A stretch of DNA of 64,000 bases, from positions 322,501 to 386,500 of the forward strand of contig OU964924.1 in NCBI GenBank assembly GCA_918807975.1, in the 5' to 3' direction. The position numbers were made by a program, and so were the translations under genes. Shown here piece after piece: positions 34,243 through 46,752 of this stretch. Numbering within the stretch: position 1 is the first letter of the stretch; each line of letters begins with the position of its first letter. This stretch comes from Aplidium turbinatum (lineage: Eukaryota; Chordata; Ascidiacea; Aplousobranchia; Polyclinidae). A model generated the notes under the pieces. It saw only the letters and a program-made list of their open reading frames with translations, had not been told where the DNA came from and ran no database searches.

Positions 34243-36794
34243 GAGAAAAAAAATTTCAAAAACGTGAAACAAGCCTTGAGATACTACATATAATTTGAAG
34301 CTTTTATGACAATCATGAAGCGAACTTATTTTGATACATTTTGCCATTATCTTCTATTTTAAGGACCTCTATAATTTACACAAAATTATGGATGCTAGGA
34401 CTCAAGGTCAAGAAATCTGTTTTCTACATTTAAAAATAACTGAAGTGAACTTTTCCATCCCAAACTTAAGTTTTTGAAACTTCAAATGACTTTTTAGGGA
34501 GTGGAGAAAAATATTATCAAACTAATGTTGTCAGCATTTACTTGCCAGGTCAGCTACAATCTTGAACGTTGTCAGTTCTGGGACAATAAAATTGACATTG
34601 TTGTAACTCATGACGACAGAGCCCGGAAGGTTTGGGGTGTTTTAAAGGCAGAGATTGCACAATGGACCAAATTTCAAAATGATCTTTTTATTAAAAAAAA
34701 TCATCTGTCAAATATTTGTACATGGAGATGTATATCAACAGTATACCAGTACCAGTGATAGTTAAACTGTTTGGAAGAGTGTGTTAATTGATATGGAAAG
34801 GCCCTATACCAATTTCACTTGATGAGGCAGCCGGACACAGAAGACCTGAGCTTCACACACAGGACTCAGTACAAATCGTCTAATTCCCTTAATTGTTACA
34901 TTTTTGTTAGTTGCAGGAGATTACGTTTGTTTTAGCATTTTGTTAGGCAATGATGTTACTGCAGCATGGATGAAAAAGCTCAGTTATAATTTAAAATGAT
35001 ACAATTTGGGTAGAGAGGTAACTCTTTTAAACTAGCCGAAAACGTTCGCTTTTTGTTTTTTGTTTTTAATTTAAAATGAGGTGGAGAAAAATATAAAACC
35101 ACTTATCCAGGCATATTTGTTAGTTGTTACTGATCATTTTGTTTGTTGGTATGAAGCAGAATGTTCAGCAGCAAAATAGCAGCTTACGACAACTCAAAGC
35201 AATTTTTTGTTGCCAGAAAAAGCTTTTCTTGGCAAGAGAAAACATGAAAACTACCAGTGACCGGTCGTGATCATTTGTAATGGAGGAGATAAAGTCTTGA
35301 TTCATTGTTTGAGCGATGATGATTTTATTAGAGTTGTAATTCTTTCATGCCGACTGTTCCGTTTTCGGCACACCAAATTGCAACCCTTCATCATGTGCTC
35401 ACAAGCAAATTTTCATTTAGAAGCCGTTGTTCTATTTTGGTTCACACATGTGCTATGTTGAAAAATTATTGGTGTCTCAAGTGGTCAACTTGAGATGCTG
35501 TGGCTTGTCTGTTGAAAGTTCACTCAGTGAAATTCCTTGCACTGGTTTGCACCTAGATGTTGATTGCATCGAATTCGGTACAAAAGCGAAAATCTCTTAA
35601 AGTAAAAAATTACTTTTGACTTGTTTTTTGTGTCAATAAAAGCGGATGCAGACAAGCAAACATTTTTTAGCATAGCATAATTGAAAAGACAACTTGTATC
35701 TGTTTAAAATTGCATTAATTATGAATTACATTCATTACATTGATGCTGATTGTGCCAAATTCGGTATAAAGGTGAAAATCTTCCCAAAGCAAAAAAACAT
35801 TTTTGAACACCCCGAAGTTGTTTTTTTATACTGATTTACCGTAAACAGTTTCAGACAAACAAACCTTCTTTACAATAATTGGATCATAACTCTGCATGAA
35901 GGGTTAAATGATACACAAGAAATATTTGTGAACTGTTACGTAACCTATAGTTTAGATAAAAGGATGTGGCTATTTTTCCCAAATTAATGTTGCCAGATAA
36001 GGAATTCTGCTCTTAGTTGAAAAAAATTTAAAGCCGTTTAAAGAAACATACAAATTTGAAATCCTGGAAAAAGAATAAAAGCCTAAACCTTACCTTAATT
36101 TTTACTCATATCCTAATCTTTACCTTAATCCTAACCCTGGCGACACCTGTCATGAAACAATGCTTTTTGATCAAATCTATGGCAACCAGTACGATAAAAT
36201 AGACACTTTGTAGATAAAAACTTTACATTAACCTAGGTTTTGTTACCAATGACACAGCCAAGTGTCAACCAGCAAGCTATAATCACAATTGTGGCTGGTT
36301 ACTTTTCATTGCTGGGTGACTTAATTATCTATTCAGCCTCGGCTTGAAACCTACAAACACCCACATAATGTTAAATTCTGAAGAAGTAATATTTTGTTAT
36401 AACAAAAGAGCACAAAACACAATATTTACATTGTCAACGATAATTTAGGGCATTTTTACAAATAACACACGTTGTTTTTTATTGTAAATGTTCGTCACAA
36501 AGAGGTGGGGCTCAACCAAACGGCTTTTCCTAGTTTTACGCTGTTTTTGCTTCTGGTCTTGGCAGATTTAGCAACTGCCAAAATCATAATAGGATATGTC
36601 CAAGTAGTGTATTGAAACGTTTGGACCACAGATTGGACCAATAAAATCATACAGAACCTACGCTGATTTTCATGCAACATGATCAAGGTTAATGATGTAA
36701 CAAAACAATCGTGTATGAAAATTTCTATTAGCAACAGTGATTCTATGCAACTAATAAAAATAAATATGAGAAATAGCTCACGGCATCCCAGAGT
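34243..36794. other. Long stretch without a recognised gene
   Basis: AT-rich, with internal similarity between about 35570 and 35760 (gaattcggtacaaaagcgaaaatct / aaattcggtataaaggtgaa, each read in part). gccgaaaacgttcgc at 35036 resembles a Penelope 3' tip. No coding frame I can support. Confidence 0.4.
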
Positions 36795-36846
36795 ATTGTA
36801 AGTGGCACCCAAAGGTGCCGTGGCACCACAGTTGGGAACCACCGAC
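36795..36846. mobile_element. hAT-like right terminus (partner not found)
   Basis: A hairpin-like gtggcacccaaaggtgcc is followed by cacagttgggaaccaccgac, the complement of the common hAT end CAGTGGTTCCCAAC. No left end with a matching duplication was found. Confidence 0.45.
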
Positions 36847-37042
36847 TTAGATGTTCCAATTATTTTGACATGCCATTCAGTATCCTACACAGCTGCTTGC
36901 TCTGGAGCGGTGTCGAAACAAAGTCTTTTAGAGCATTTTGAGATGTTCTCACCACTCGTCCAAGCAGCTGACAAAAAATTATAGGCTGTGGCTATATGTA
37001 TACTACCGGTATATACATAGTGTAATAATAGATAGCCTCAAT

Positions 37043-39083
37043 CATAGGCGCCAACTTTTCAAAAAACCTTGGGGGGCGAGAAAGGGATGACGCCATAACC
37101 ATCATGCTATTTTACTCAATTAGTCTTACGATAGTCTTTGATTAAGCTTACTGTCATGTTTATATTGACACCTAGGTCGCAAACCGTATTTATTAGAACC
37201 GCTGCTTGAAACGATTAGTTTTACGCATGCGTCGTAAAAATTTTGATATTGTTAGCTTATAATTGGAACAGTTGGAAAACAAGCCGATTAATTTCCTTTT
37301 CATGCGAGTGAATAACAACGATCAAGACAGTGAAGTTATCTAAATAAAATGCAAAAAATCATGATCTCAAGCAGAGTGAAAACCGGCTATCAGTTTTAAT
37401 AACCTTGTTTTGCTCGTTTTGCTAATTAATTACCTTCAAAGCATTAACAACTGCCAAGTGTTTTCTCTTTTGTCTTTTATCGAATACCGTATAAATACTC
37501 GAGTATAGGTGGAGATGTTCGCAAGTGATTTTCACCTCAAAAAGACAGGTTCAACTTATACATGTGACAAGCTGAACAGCTGAAAAAAGAATTGAAAAAA
37601 GCACTTAAACGAGGCAAAAAAGCAGGATTTTGATGACCCACCTAACACTTATGCATTGAGAGATGTTGTTTTCTACTATTTAATTGTGTAGTATAGTTTA
37701 TAATGAACTAGCACAGCAATTTTTAGTCTTCTACCACAATTACAATAAAAGTTATAGGGCTCTGAAAATGGCTGAAATTGCTATTTGCTGCCCCCCCCCC
37801 CCCCCAAGTCAAAAATGAGGATAGCGCTCGAAATTCAAATTGATCTAAAACTTAGGATTCTTTCGTTTGGTAGCCTAAAGCATAGTATGACAACTTTTCA
37901 GCAAAATCTGAGAGGTTTCATATACAAGATATCTTCATATTGGCTGTTTTGATATGGAATGACCCTAAAAATGTACAGGCCGAGTACAGGAAAACTGCTT
38001 CTTTTCAATAGCTGAGTAATATAAGAAGGAGTTAAGTTGAGATCTTCTAATTTATATCAGGCATAGCCAAGACATGTATCTTTAAGTAGTGAAAGTTTCA
38101 TCACTCTGGGGTACCATCTACATGGTTATCTACCCCCCCCCCCCGGAAAAGGGGGCCCGAGGGGTATTTTTTAAGTGGTGACCATTTTCAGTAGCCTTTA
38201 AAACCATTATTTCATGTTTGTTTTGAGACATTTTGCTTCTATTGCTTCTACACAATTGCCTAAATTACACAAATTTAGTGATGTTGGCCAAGAGGGGGTC
38301 TCACAGCTGATGGTCAAAATGTGAAAAATTTACATTTTGACCAACAAAAATCCAGTTTTGAGATGCCTGTAACTTTTTATCAACACATCCTAGTCCAATT
38401 ATGACAGCAGATTCTGAAAGAGCAGCCCAGAAATACCCATAATACCAATTTTCAGGCATATTGCATGCATAGAAATGAAGATATGTGCCTTCAAAAACCA
38501 CTCAAAATGAACGCCGCGGTCCACTGTTACGAAAAAGGGATGAGGCCCTTAAAGTTTAAACGGCCGTAAAATCTAAGCTGCTTGGAATTTTCATCTGAAA
38601 CTTGGGGATTTTTCATTGCTCCCATAGGGGTACATTTGATGCAATTTTGAGCAAAATCTGAGACGGTACCCATGGAAGCACTGGTTGAGTTGGGCTGGAA
38701 TGACCCTGTTGTCTCCAGCTCGGAAGTTTTCAAAATGAACGCATTTTTGCTGCGGCAAAATCATTGCCGACGTAGATTACGGAATGTGAAATGGCGTCGA
38801 CCCAAGTAAAAGTTTTACATACGTTCATTTGCAGTGATTTAAACTTAATTTTCAAATTTACTGATTTCTTGTCAATTCTAAACTTTACACACTTCTTGAG
38901 CAATATCTAAAGCTCACGAGACAAAACAGCAGAAAGAGCTGTTTTAAGAGATCATTTTTTTTATTTTTGCGTGTAGGATATATATATATAATCGTTTTTA
39001 TTACCGGTACGTAACATTCCATGATCGTTAAAGTCGATGTCAAACTTTAGCGGCCGCATAAAACAATGATGTCAGGTTGGCTA
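37043..39083. mobile_element. CATAGGCGCC hAT copy A (left part)
   Basis: Starts cataggcgccaacttttc. From 37043 to about 37585 and again from about 38713 to 39083 it is closely similar to copy B (40407-41813). A ~1.1-kb block (about 37586-38712, with C- and G-runs) is absent from copy B, so it is an insertion in A or a deletion in B. Copy C is inserted after ggttggcta at 39083. The right end of A is not found. Confidence 0.75.
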
Positions 39084-42034
39084 CACTGGCGCCGACTTAC
39101 GGGGTGGCCACGCCACCCCGTAACGGCTGTGGCGGGGTGGCAGCCACCCCGTTTAGGTTACATTACTTACTGCAAATAAATGTAATTTGAACGGACGTTT
39201 AAGTCTTTTTTGATGATTGGTTTTTGCTTCAAGTCAATGTAAAGCAAGAGGTGAACCAGTATTGCGAAGAAAATGATTGTTTTTGTCACAAGCATGATAC
39301 TCGCGTAACATCAAGCAAGCTACGTGAAGATTACGCAACACGTGGCTACGAGTTTTTTCCTTGTTGTTACGATCGTTTTATTTGTTACTTGTCATAAGTC
39401 ATTGTTACATGTGTTAGGTTTACAATGGGATTTAGTAATCAATGAAATACGATCTTTCCATTGCCTCCCTCAAAAATCTTTTTTTGAAAAGTTTTATCTG
39501 CTCATAATATCGCTATAAATTATGACAGCTATAAAATACTTGGAAATAAAATTATCTCGATGATTGATAGCTCCACCCCTTAAATGAATAAATGAATATC
39601 TATCCGGGATCAAATTTCATTAAAAAAATGCAATTTTTGAAACTTTTTGAGTTTTATTTAAAAAGTGCACTTAGTAAAGTAGCAGTTTTAACGTTCTGCA
39701 AATTTACACATTTACATGATTCTATTCGAGGAAAGCTACACCCCCTGCCAATTCTCAATAATAAAAGCAACCTTTTTCAATTAAATTACTCAAAATTTGC
39801 ATTTTGAATTATTTTCCGATTTAAATTGGAGTGTACTATCATCTACTTCATGCTTTAATTTCTACTTTGTTATCTACTTCATGCAGTAATATTGCGTGTC
39901 AATGCGTGACAAACTGGGAGGCCGGAATCTATTGGTCTGACATAGGAGTTGCTTGTTACATCATAGAAAAAATTACGAAAAGTTGTCCTGTAAAAGTCTG
40001 AGGCGGGAATTTATTGGTCTGACATAGGAGTTGCTTGTTCATCACAGAAAAAATTACGAAAAGTCGTCCAGTAAAATTTTTCGCCGACATTCCAGTTTTA
40101 TTCAGCTTAAAGATGCCACCGAAAAAGCGTTCATTGAGTCATTTTTTGTTACGTCTAGTCATGATTTCCGCCAGCATGAAAGTGACCAAACGCCTGAACA
40201 AAATGAAAGTGTGCCACTGCCAAAAGGCGTTAGCACGATCAGGGAGGTGGAAGAACCGAGCACGAGCAGGATAATCGCTGTTGAAGGGAGAAGCCATCAA
40301 AAATCGTGGGAGAGCGAATTCCCGTGGCTAGAATACGATAGATTCAAAGATAGAGCATTCTGATAGAGCATTCTGTCAGTTCTGTCCAAATGTTAAGCGT
40401 CAGAGCCATAGGCGCCGACTTTTCAAAAAACCTTGGGGGGCGAGAAAGGTGATGACGTCATAACCATAACGCTATTTTAGTCAATTAAAATAGTCTTTGA
40501 TTAAGCTTACTGTCTTGTTTATATTGACACCTAGGTCGCAAACCGAATTTAGTAGAACCGCTGCTTGAAACGATTAGTTTTACGCATGCAGTACGCCTTG
40601 TAAAAATTTTGATATTGTTAGCTCATAATTGGAACAGTTGAAAAACAAGCCGATTCATTTCCTTTTCGTGTGTGGGAATAACAACGACCAAGACAGTGAA
40701 GTTATCGAAATAAAGCGCAAAAAATCATGATCTCAAGCAGAGTGAAAACCCGCTATCAGTTTTATTAACTTCGTTTCGCTCGTTTTGCTAATTACTTACC
40801 TTCAATGCGTTAACAACGGTGAAGTGTTTTCTCTTCTGTTTTTTATCGCAAGTCTTTATAGTCTTTTATCGAATACCGTATACACGAGTATAGGCCGAGA
40901 TGTTCGCAAGCGATTGTCACCTCAAAAACACAGGTTCAACTTGTACACGGGACAAGCTGTTATCTCCAGCTCGGCAGTTTTCAAAATGAACACATTTTTG
41001 CTGCGGCAAAATCATTGCCGAGATAGATTACGGAGTGTGAAATGGCGTCGGCCAGAGTACAAGTTTTGAATACGTTTATTTGCAGTGATTTAAAATTAAT
41101 TTTCAAATTTAATGATTTCTTGTCATTTCTAAACTTTATGCACTTGTTGAGCAATATGCAAAGCTCACTAGACAAAACAGCGGAAAGAGCTGTTTTAAGA
41201 GATCAATTTTTTTATTTTTGCGTGTAGGATATAATCGTTCTAATTACGTGACATTCCATGATCGTTCAAGTTAGTCGATGTCAAACCTTAGCGGCCGCAT
41301 AAAACATTGATGTCAGGTTAGCTAGGTCATAATAGCGGTAAGAGACGTCGTTAATGCAAGCAATACCTGCGACCAAGACCATTAAACAGTTAAACACCTT
41401 TTCTTTTATCGGTTTTCGATTTAATTCTCACACATTGCGAAAACAATGCGTTCTGTTGAATTATAATTGATCTCACAACGGGAAGATCTCGTTGAAAATA
41501 GCGCATCTAATTTAGCTGGTTTAGTTAATATTGCAGTAAATAGTACGTGACTATTCCAGCAGCGTAAGTTACTCTACCATCTACTTTGAAATTTCCGTAC
41601 CGTATGAGAAAGCCATGCGATCAGCTGCTGTTTTGCGGGCAAAAGCAACGTAGGCTATTTTTCGCTTTCGGCATTCTTTAAGTCCATTTAAATGATCTAA
41701 ATCTCTTTTGCGAAGCGTTTTATCTTTGAAACACCACTTGGAATAACCATTTTTGTCGCCCCTCAACCATACGTTTACAGGGGGCGCCGCCCCCTTGGAA
41801 GTCGGCGCGTATGGTCAGAGCAGCAACGTAACAATAAAATTCACGACATACCTCCTGTGCTTTGTTTTAAAGTTGGTTTGTAAATTATCGAGCTACAAAT
41901 AAGGTGTGAAAAGACAATTGCACCTACGAAACACGCTTAGTAAAAATCAAACAAAAACATGCAGTTTGAAAGTTTTTAGATTGGCTTATTGTGCTATCCG
42001 CCACCCCGTGCAAAAATAAAAGTCGGTGCCTATG
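39084..42034 (+). mobile_element. CATAGGCGCC hAT copy C, with TTF zinc-finger remnant
   Basis: Left end cactggcgccgactt and right end aagtcggtgcctatg are inverted; flanks gttggcta (39076-39083) and attggcta (42035-42042) agree in 7 of 8. A frame from about 40112 (MPPKKRSLSHFLLR) with a frame change continues as KSWESEFPWLEYDRFKDRAF, the TTF-type zinc finger at the start of DUF4371-type hAT transposases. Copy B was inserted just after CQFC, and most of the transposase is missing. A ~100-bp direct duplication (attggtctgacataggagtt) lies at 39925-40070. Confidence 0.82.
40407..41813. mobile_element. CATAGGCGCC hAT copy B, inserted in copy C
   Basis: Left end cataggcgccgactttt and right end aagtcggcgcgtatg; perfect 8-bp duplication gtcagagc (40399-40406, 41814-41821). 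1407 bp, non-coding, a shorter relative of copy A. Ends carry gggggcg / gggggcgccgcccccttg motifs. Confidence 0.9.
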
Positions 42035-42042
42035 ATTGGCTA

Positions 42043-44158
42043 GATGGGGTGGACTTGGGTGGACATGTCCACCCCACTCCTATTTAGGGTCAATTTTGTA
42101 ATTCGTCAAGATCCGATGAGAAAAACTTGGGGGGTGTATGCAGGAGGTTAGGGGGTCTTGTGATTGCGTCATTAATTATTTTCAACTTCTTACGTATGAA
42201 TTACTTTTGCAGTAGGCCTTTTGACATACGAAGAAATGAGGAATCTTCATTGTTATCGCGCTGTTGTAGCCTATTGATTGATTGTGGTATAATTTTACCA
42301 TTTTGAGGTGATGGCTTTTATCACAGCTGAGACACAAGCTTTGAAAGACCTAATGGCAAAGGTTTTGATGGGGCCACCAACATGTCAGGCAAGAATGAAG
42401 GTGCACAGCAACACCTAGTTGCAGCGGGTGCCAAACTGTCGGTATCATATATTTTCATTGTTTTGCACACCGATTAAATCTTGTGCTTGGGCACAGCGTT
42501 AAAAACGTAGCGACAGTCAAAAACAATTTTTGAAACGATTAGTAACATGTATACCACTTCATGGACTGTTTTCCCAAGAGACATTTTTTGTATAAAGAGC
42601 ATTTGAAAAAGGAGGGAATCACGTCTGGAAAAACTACATTGCACTCGTTATCTGATAGACTACGGTACTATAGATGGTCTGCACGTTCAGATGATCTGGA
42701 TGTTGTTATTAATGTAGCCTATATCCAGTAGGCCTACTGCTGTCAATATTCCAACAAATATCAAACGAAGGTAATGGTGTAGCTACTGGTTTGTTGTTCC
42801 GCATCAAGCAAACTGAATTTGTTACTGCTAGTCTTACTTAGGCTATTCCTCATAAATGCTTTTCGTTGAGCAAACAGGCTTCAGATTATTCAAAAAGTAA
42901 AGAAATAGATCTCACCACTGGGGTTGCTGCTATCAACGACTTGACAAGAGCATTTGACTCACTGCGTTCAGAGGAATATTTTAACAAATTGGTTTTCAAC
43001 TCATCGCTGTTTGCGGATAGAAATCAAATTACCAGTGAAACCACCACGCCGGCTAAGCGATGCTAGGCTACTACCCACCAAGCCATTTCCGAGATGGTCA
43101 GATATTATTGATAGGTTGCAACAGTCTTTCCGTGGAGTGAATCTGAATCAATTACAGAAAAGTTAAAAAGAGATTTTTCTTTATCCTTTGACAGAATGCT
43201 AAATGAACTTAAAAAGCGTTACTCGGATCAAGCATGAGAATTAGGCTAATGTCAAATGCAGCTGCATTTTATTTCACGCACATGTCTCCATCAATTTTGC
43301 CTAAAGTTGAATATTTAGTCAAATTCTATAATTTTGATGAAAATCAGGTTGGGCAGCAATAGGATCTTCTTTTTTTGATTATCACAAGTGGAAACTAGAA
43401 TTTGAAAAGCACCAAAGTGGATTGACCAAGACCGCGTGGTTGTGTTTGCCTTCACTTTTGAAATTGTGTGGACAAAGCAATCTTAAATCATTTGTACAGT
43501 GATTTGTTTCAAATTATTGCTACTGTTGCTACTTTGCCCATGACTGTGGCATCTTGTGAACATATCCACAGCAAAGTTAAGACAATAAACAATTATCTGC
43601 GACCTGCCATGTCATCACAAAGATTTGAACATCTGGTGCAGATCAGCAGTGAGCGATCAATTGCCGATAACACTGGTCCTCAAAAATTGGTAAAAGCTTT
43701 TACACTGACCTGCGAGCGCAAAATAAAACTTTAGTGTAGTGATTCTCAACCTATGGCTATGGGTATTATTGGGTAATAGCCAGGTTTTTTTAAATTCTGT
43801 TGAAGGGGCCTCCCAATAAATTTGATGAGGCCCCTATCATTGCAGCAGCTCCATGACATAAAATAACGACAAGCTTGCTAATATCAAGATCGTAGTCGGC
43901 AATTCTATGGACCGCAGAGGAAATGTATGGGATCGTTTGGTCCCATTCTATTCTTTTGTTCATAATTTAGAGTGCGCTTAATGGAAAACGAGCTTTTTCC
44001 CCCTTTCAATTTCCTTTGTTTATTTTTTAATAAATTTCACAACCGAACTGCAGTGAATCACATCGCAGTCGGTAATCTTAGTGACCATACTTTACAGTAG
44101 TATATTACCTCGAAATATTTTTGTCCACCCCACTCATTTTTGTCTGGCGCCGCCCCTG
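42043..44158 (+). mobile_element. DUF4371-type hAT element with decayed transposase
   Basis: Fragments in several frames give NGKGFDGATNMSGKNEGAQQ (42355-42415, the region with a catalytic aspartate), SARSDDLDVVINVAY (about 42675-42720), LTRAFDSLRSEEYFNKLVF (42936-42992) and LPMTVASCEHIHSKVKTINN (43540-43600, hATC motif). Multiple frame breaks. The right end is tctggcgccgcccctg at 44158. gtggggtggac near the left matches the right subterminal sequence, but the left tip is missing next to copy C. Confidence 0.82.
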
Positions 44159-45546
44159 TTCACCTCTATGACGAAATCTTACCATGAGAGCACTCTTGTT
44201 GTTTTACAATCGTAAACATAGGCTACCAGTAGCCTATTGATAAAACTTGCAAATTTAAATTACCGGTACGTAATTACTTGCTTTTCATTTGAATCTAAAA
44301 GTGCGGCGCTGGTTTAGGATCGGCCGCCCGGTCAGTGACGTCATAAGACAATGTGACGTCATGCAAAAATCGCAACTACTTTTTCCAAGGGTGCAAAAAA
44401 TAGGAATAGAAGTGAAAGCGGGATGGATGGTCAGATTTTAACAATGTTGGTATTAATAAAAGTAATTTGCGTTCTTCTGGTGACTATTTACTAGGTTACC
44501 TCCTGATGTTAAAGATGATAACTAGCTTTTGTATTTCCGACGTTTCGTCAGTCAGCACGACTAGACTTTATCAAATGTTTTTTAATGTTGGTATTGTTGG
44601 AAAGCATGACGCCCCATTTACCCGAATAAATGGATTGGTAGTCCAACATATGCAATCTATTTATGTAGTATTAACTTAAACTTTACTATCTTGCACCAAA
44701 TCTCAGCAATTCACATTCTTTCCAGATAGCCTACAAAAGGTGATTCGATCATTGTTCACTTCAGTATAAGCCGCCCCCAGTTTGCTATGATCGGTGAACA
44801 GTGCCTCCACCAAATGTGCTGTAGCTTTCTCATTTCTGCTCAGATTTTAACAATTTTACTATTACACAAATAAATTGATTTCCAGTCAAACATATGCACT
44901 TTATTTATGTTGCACTAACTTAAACTTTACTATTTTGTACCAATTCTCAGCAATTTAACTTTTACAATAAAATTACCAAACCAACACAAATTAAAAGAGT
45001 ATGTCTTGCTTTATTTACCTAACAACTTTCACGTTTATATGTTATCCACAAAACGAGAAATCGTTGTTAAAACGTAACCGCTCGACGAAGCTTTTTACCA
45101 AAACAATGCAAACACAAGCGATCAATTTCGAGTGTTCATTATAAGCCGTCCACAGTTTGATGTGATCGGTGAATACTGCCTCCACCAAATATGCTGTAGC
45201 TTTCTCATTTCTGCTCGGATTCTAACAATTTTCCTATCGTTGGAAAGCATGATGCCTCATCTACCAGAATGGATTAATTGTTAGTCTAAATTATGCATTA
45301 TATTTATGTAGCGCTAACTTAAACTTTACTATTTTGTACCAATTCTCAGCAATTCAATTTTTACAATAAAAATACCAAACCAACACAAATTAAAAGAGTA
45401 TGTCTTGCTTTATTAACCTAACAACTTTCACGTAATCGCTCGATGAAGCTTTTTTCCAATGCATTTTTCAAGGCGATTTGATCGTGGTTTATTACTAGCC
45501 GCTCACAGTTTGCTGTGATCAGTGAATACTGCCTCCACCAAATATG

Positions 45547-45850
45547 GCAGCCGTGGCCGAGTGGTTAGCGCGTTGGGCTCGCAGTCGAGAGCCTGCATGT
45601 TCGACTCCAGCCACCCGCACTTGCTGTTGTTTCTCTGGGCAAGAAACTTTACGACAATTGCCTCTACCCAGTGATCGGTTTCGAGTAATGGGTAGTACCA
45701 AATTTAAGTCATAAGTAAAGTAGACAACCGGAAACAGACATTGCCGTCGGCTGCAGCGTGGGTCAGGTGTATGTCGGAAGGCGTATACCGATGCATAGCG
45801 CTCAAGTCCGCTTTCCCGCAATGCAGGATAAAGATAAACAAACAAACAAA
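45547..45850 (+). repeat. Full-length tRNA-derived SINE in the satellite array
   Basis: Head tggccgagtggttagcgcg (A box) and gttcgactcc (B box); body colinear with the minus-strand copy at 9375-9691; tail (aaac)n. It interrupts a satellite unit at ccaccaaatatg, and the unit resumes at aaatgctgtagc. Confidence 0.9.
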
Positions 45851-45902
45851 TGCTGTAGCTTTCTCATTTCTGCTCGGATTTTAATTAATTTACTATCGTT
45901 GG

Positions 45903-46752
45903 CAAGAGAGTGATGAGAAATTCAATGCAATGATTGTGGAATGTACCCAATTGCATGTACCCACTTTCCACAATGCAAGGATTGTGGAAAGTGGGTACAT
46001 GCAAGATGTGCTAATGTCAAAAGAGCCGCAACAAGATTGGCGAAGTGTTTTGTTTGTGGGAAATGCAGTAAAGGAAGGAATGAAGTGGAAAGCCATGATG
46101 ATGAGTTCTGCCATGGCATCGAAACAGTGACAGACTTTTGTTATCTGGGTGATCGGATAAATGGAAGTGGTGGATGTGAAGCAGCGGTGACAACAAGGGC
46201 AAGATTGGGCTGGGCAAAGTTCAGGGAATGTGGGGAAATGTTGTATGGCAGAAAATTTTCACTAAGGATGAAAGGGAAAGTATATCGGAGCTGTGTGCGG
46301 CCTGCAATGCTATATAGTGGCGAGACATGGATATTGAAAGAGAGTGAACTGGCAATCCTGAGAAGAACGAAAAGGTCAATGGTGAGAGCAATGTGTGGGG
46401 TGAAAACGAGAAGGGAAAAAAGGACTGAAGAATTGTTGGATATGCTAGAGATGAGAGAGACCATAGACCTGGCAAAGGCAAATGGAGTAAGATGGTATGG
46501 ACATGTGATAAGGAGGGAGGAAGGAAGTTTTCTTAGAAAGGCACTAGATCTAAAGGTGGATGGGAAGAGGAAACGCGGTCGTCCAAGAAGAACGAACAAG
46601 TGAAGGATGAATTTAAAAAAGTCGGACTGAAGGAGGAAGATGCAAGGGACAGAGTGAAATGGAGAAAATGGATTAAAACAATTGCTGCGAGGAAACAATC
46701 GGCTACCCCCACTAGTGGAGAACAAACCGACGATGGATTATGATGATGATGG
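45903..46752 (+). mobile_element. 850-bp LINE 3' tail with target duplication
   Basis: Inserted in a satellite unit with an 11-bp duplication actatcgttgg (45892-45902, 46753-46763). The frame 45941-46603 gives a PHD-like cysteine stretch (CKDCGKWVHARCANVKR, CFVCGKC) joined to a reverse-transcriptase C-terminal region (VTDFCYLGDRINGSGGCEAA, VYRSCVRPAMLYSGETWIL, VRWYGHVIRREEGSFLRKAL, DGKRKRGRPRR). The join skips the polymerase core, so the copy is internally deleted as well as 5'-truncated. The 3' end is a tgatgatgatg run. Confidence 0.88.

Noticed and set aside
36795-43760. Pairing the hAT-like terminus at 36842 with the hAT-like sequence gtgattctcaacc at 43741 as one element
   Set aside because: The orientations are wrong (a right end to the left of a left end) and no shared 8-bp duplication was found.
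45547-45640. tRNA gene-like cloverleaf head (A and B boxes)
   Set aside because: Part of a ~300-bp SINE with an (aaac)n tail; a colinear copy exists at 9375-9691 and the arms do not pair as in a working tRNA. The same reasoning applies to the heads at 80, 1300, 13600 and 28428.
46141-46725. 194-codon minus-strand frame
   Set aside because: Antisense shadow of the LINE tail at 45903-46752.
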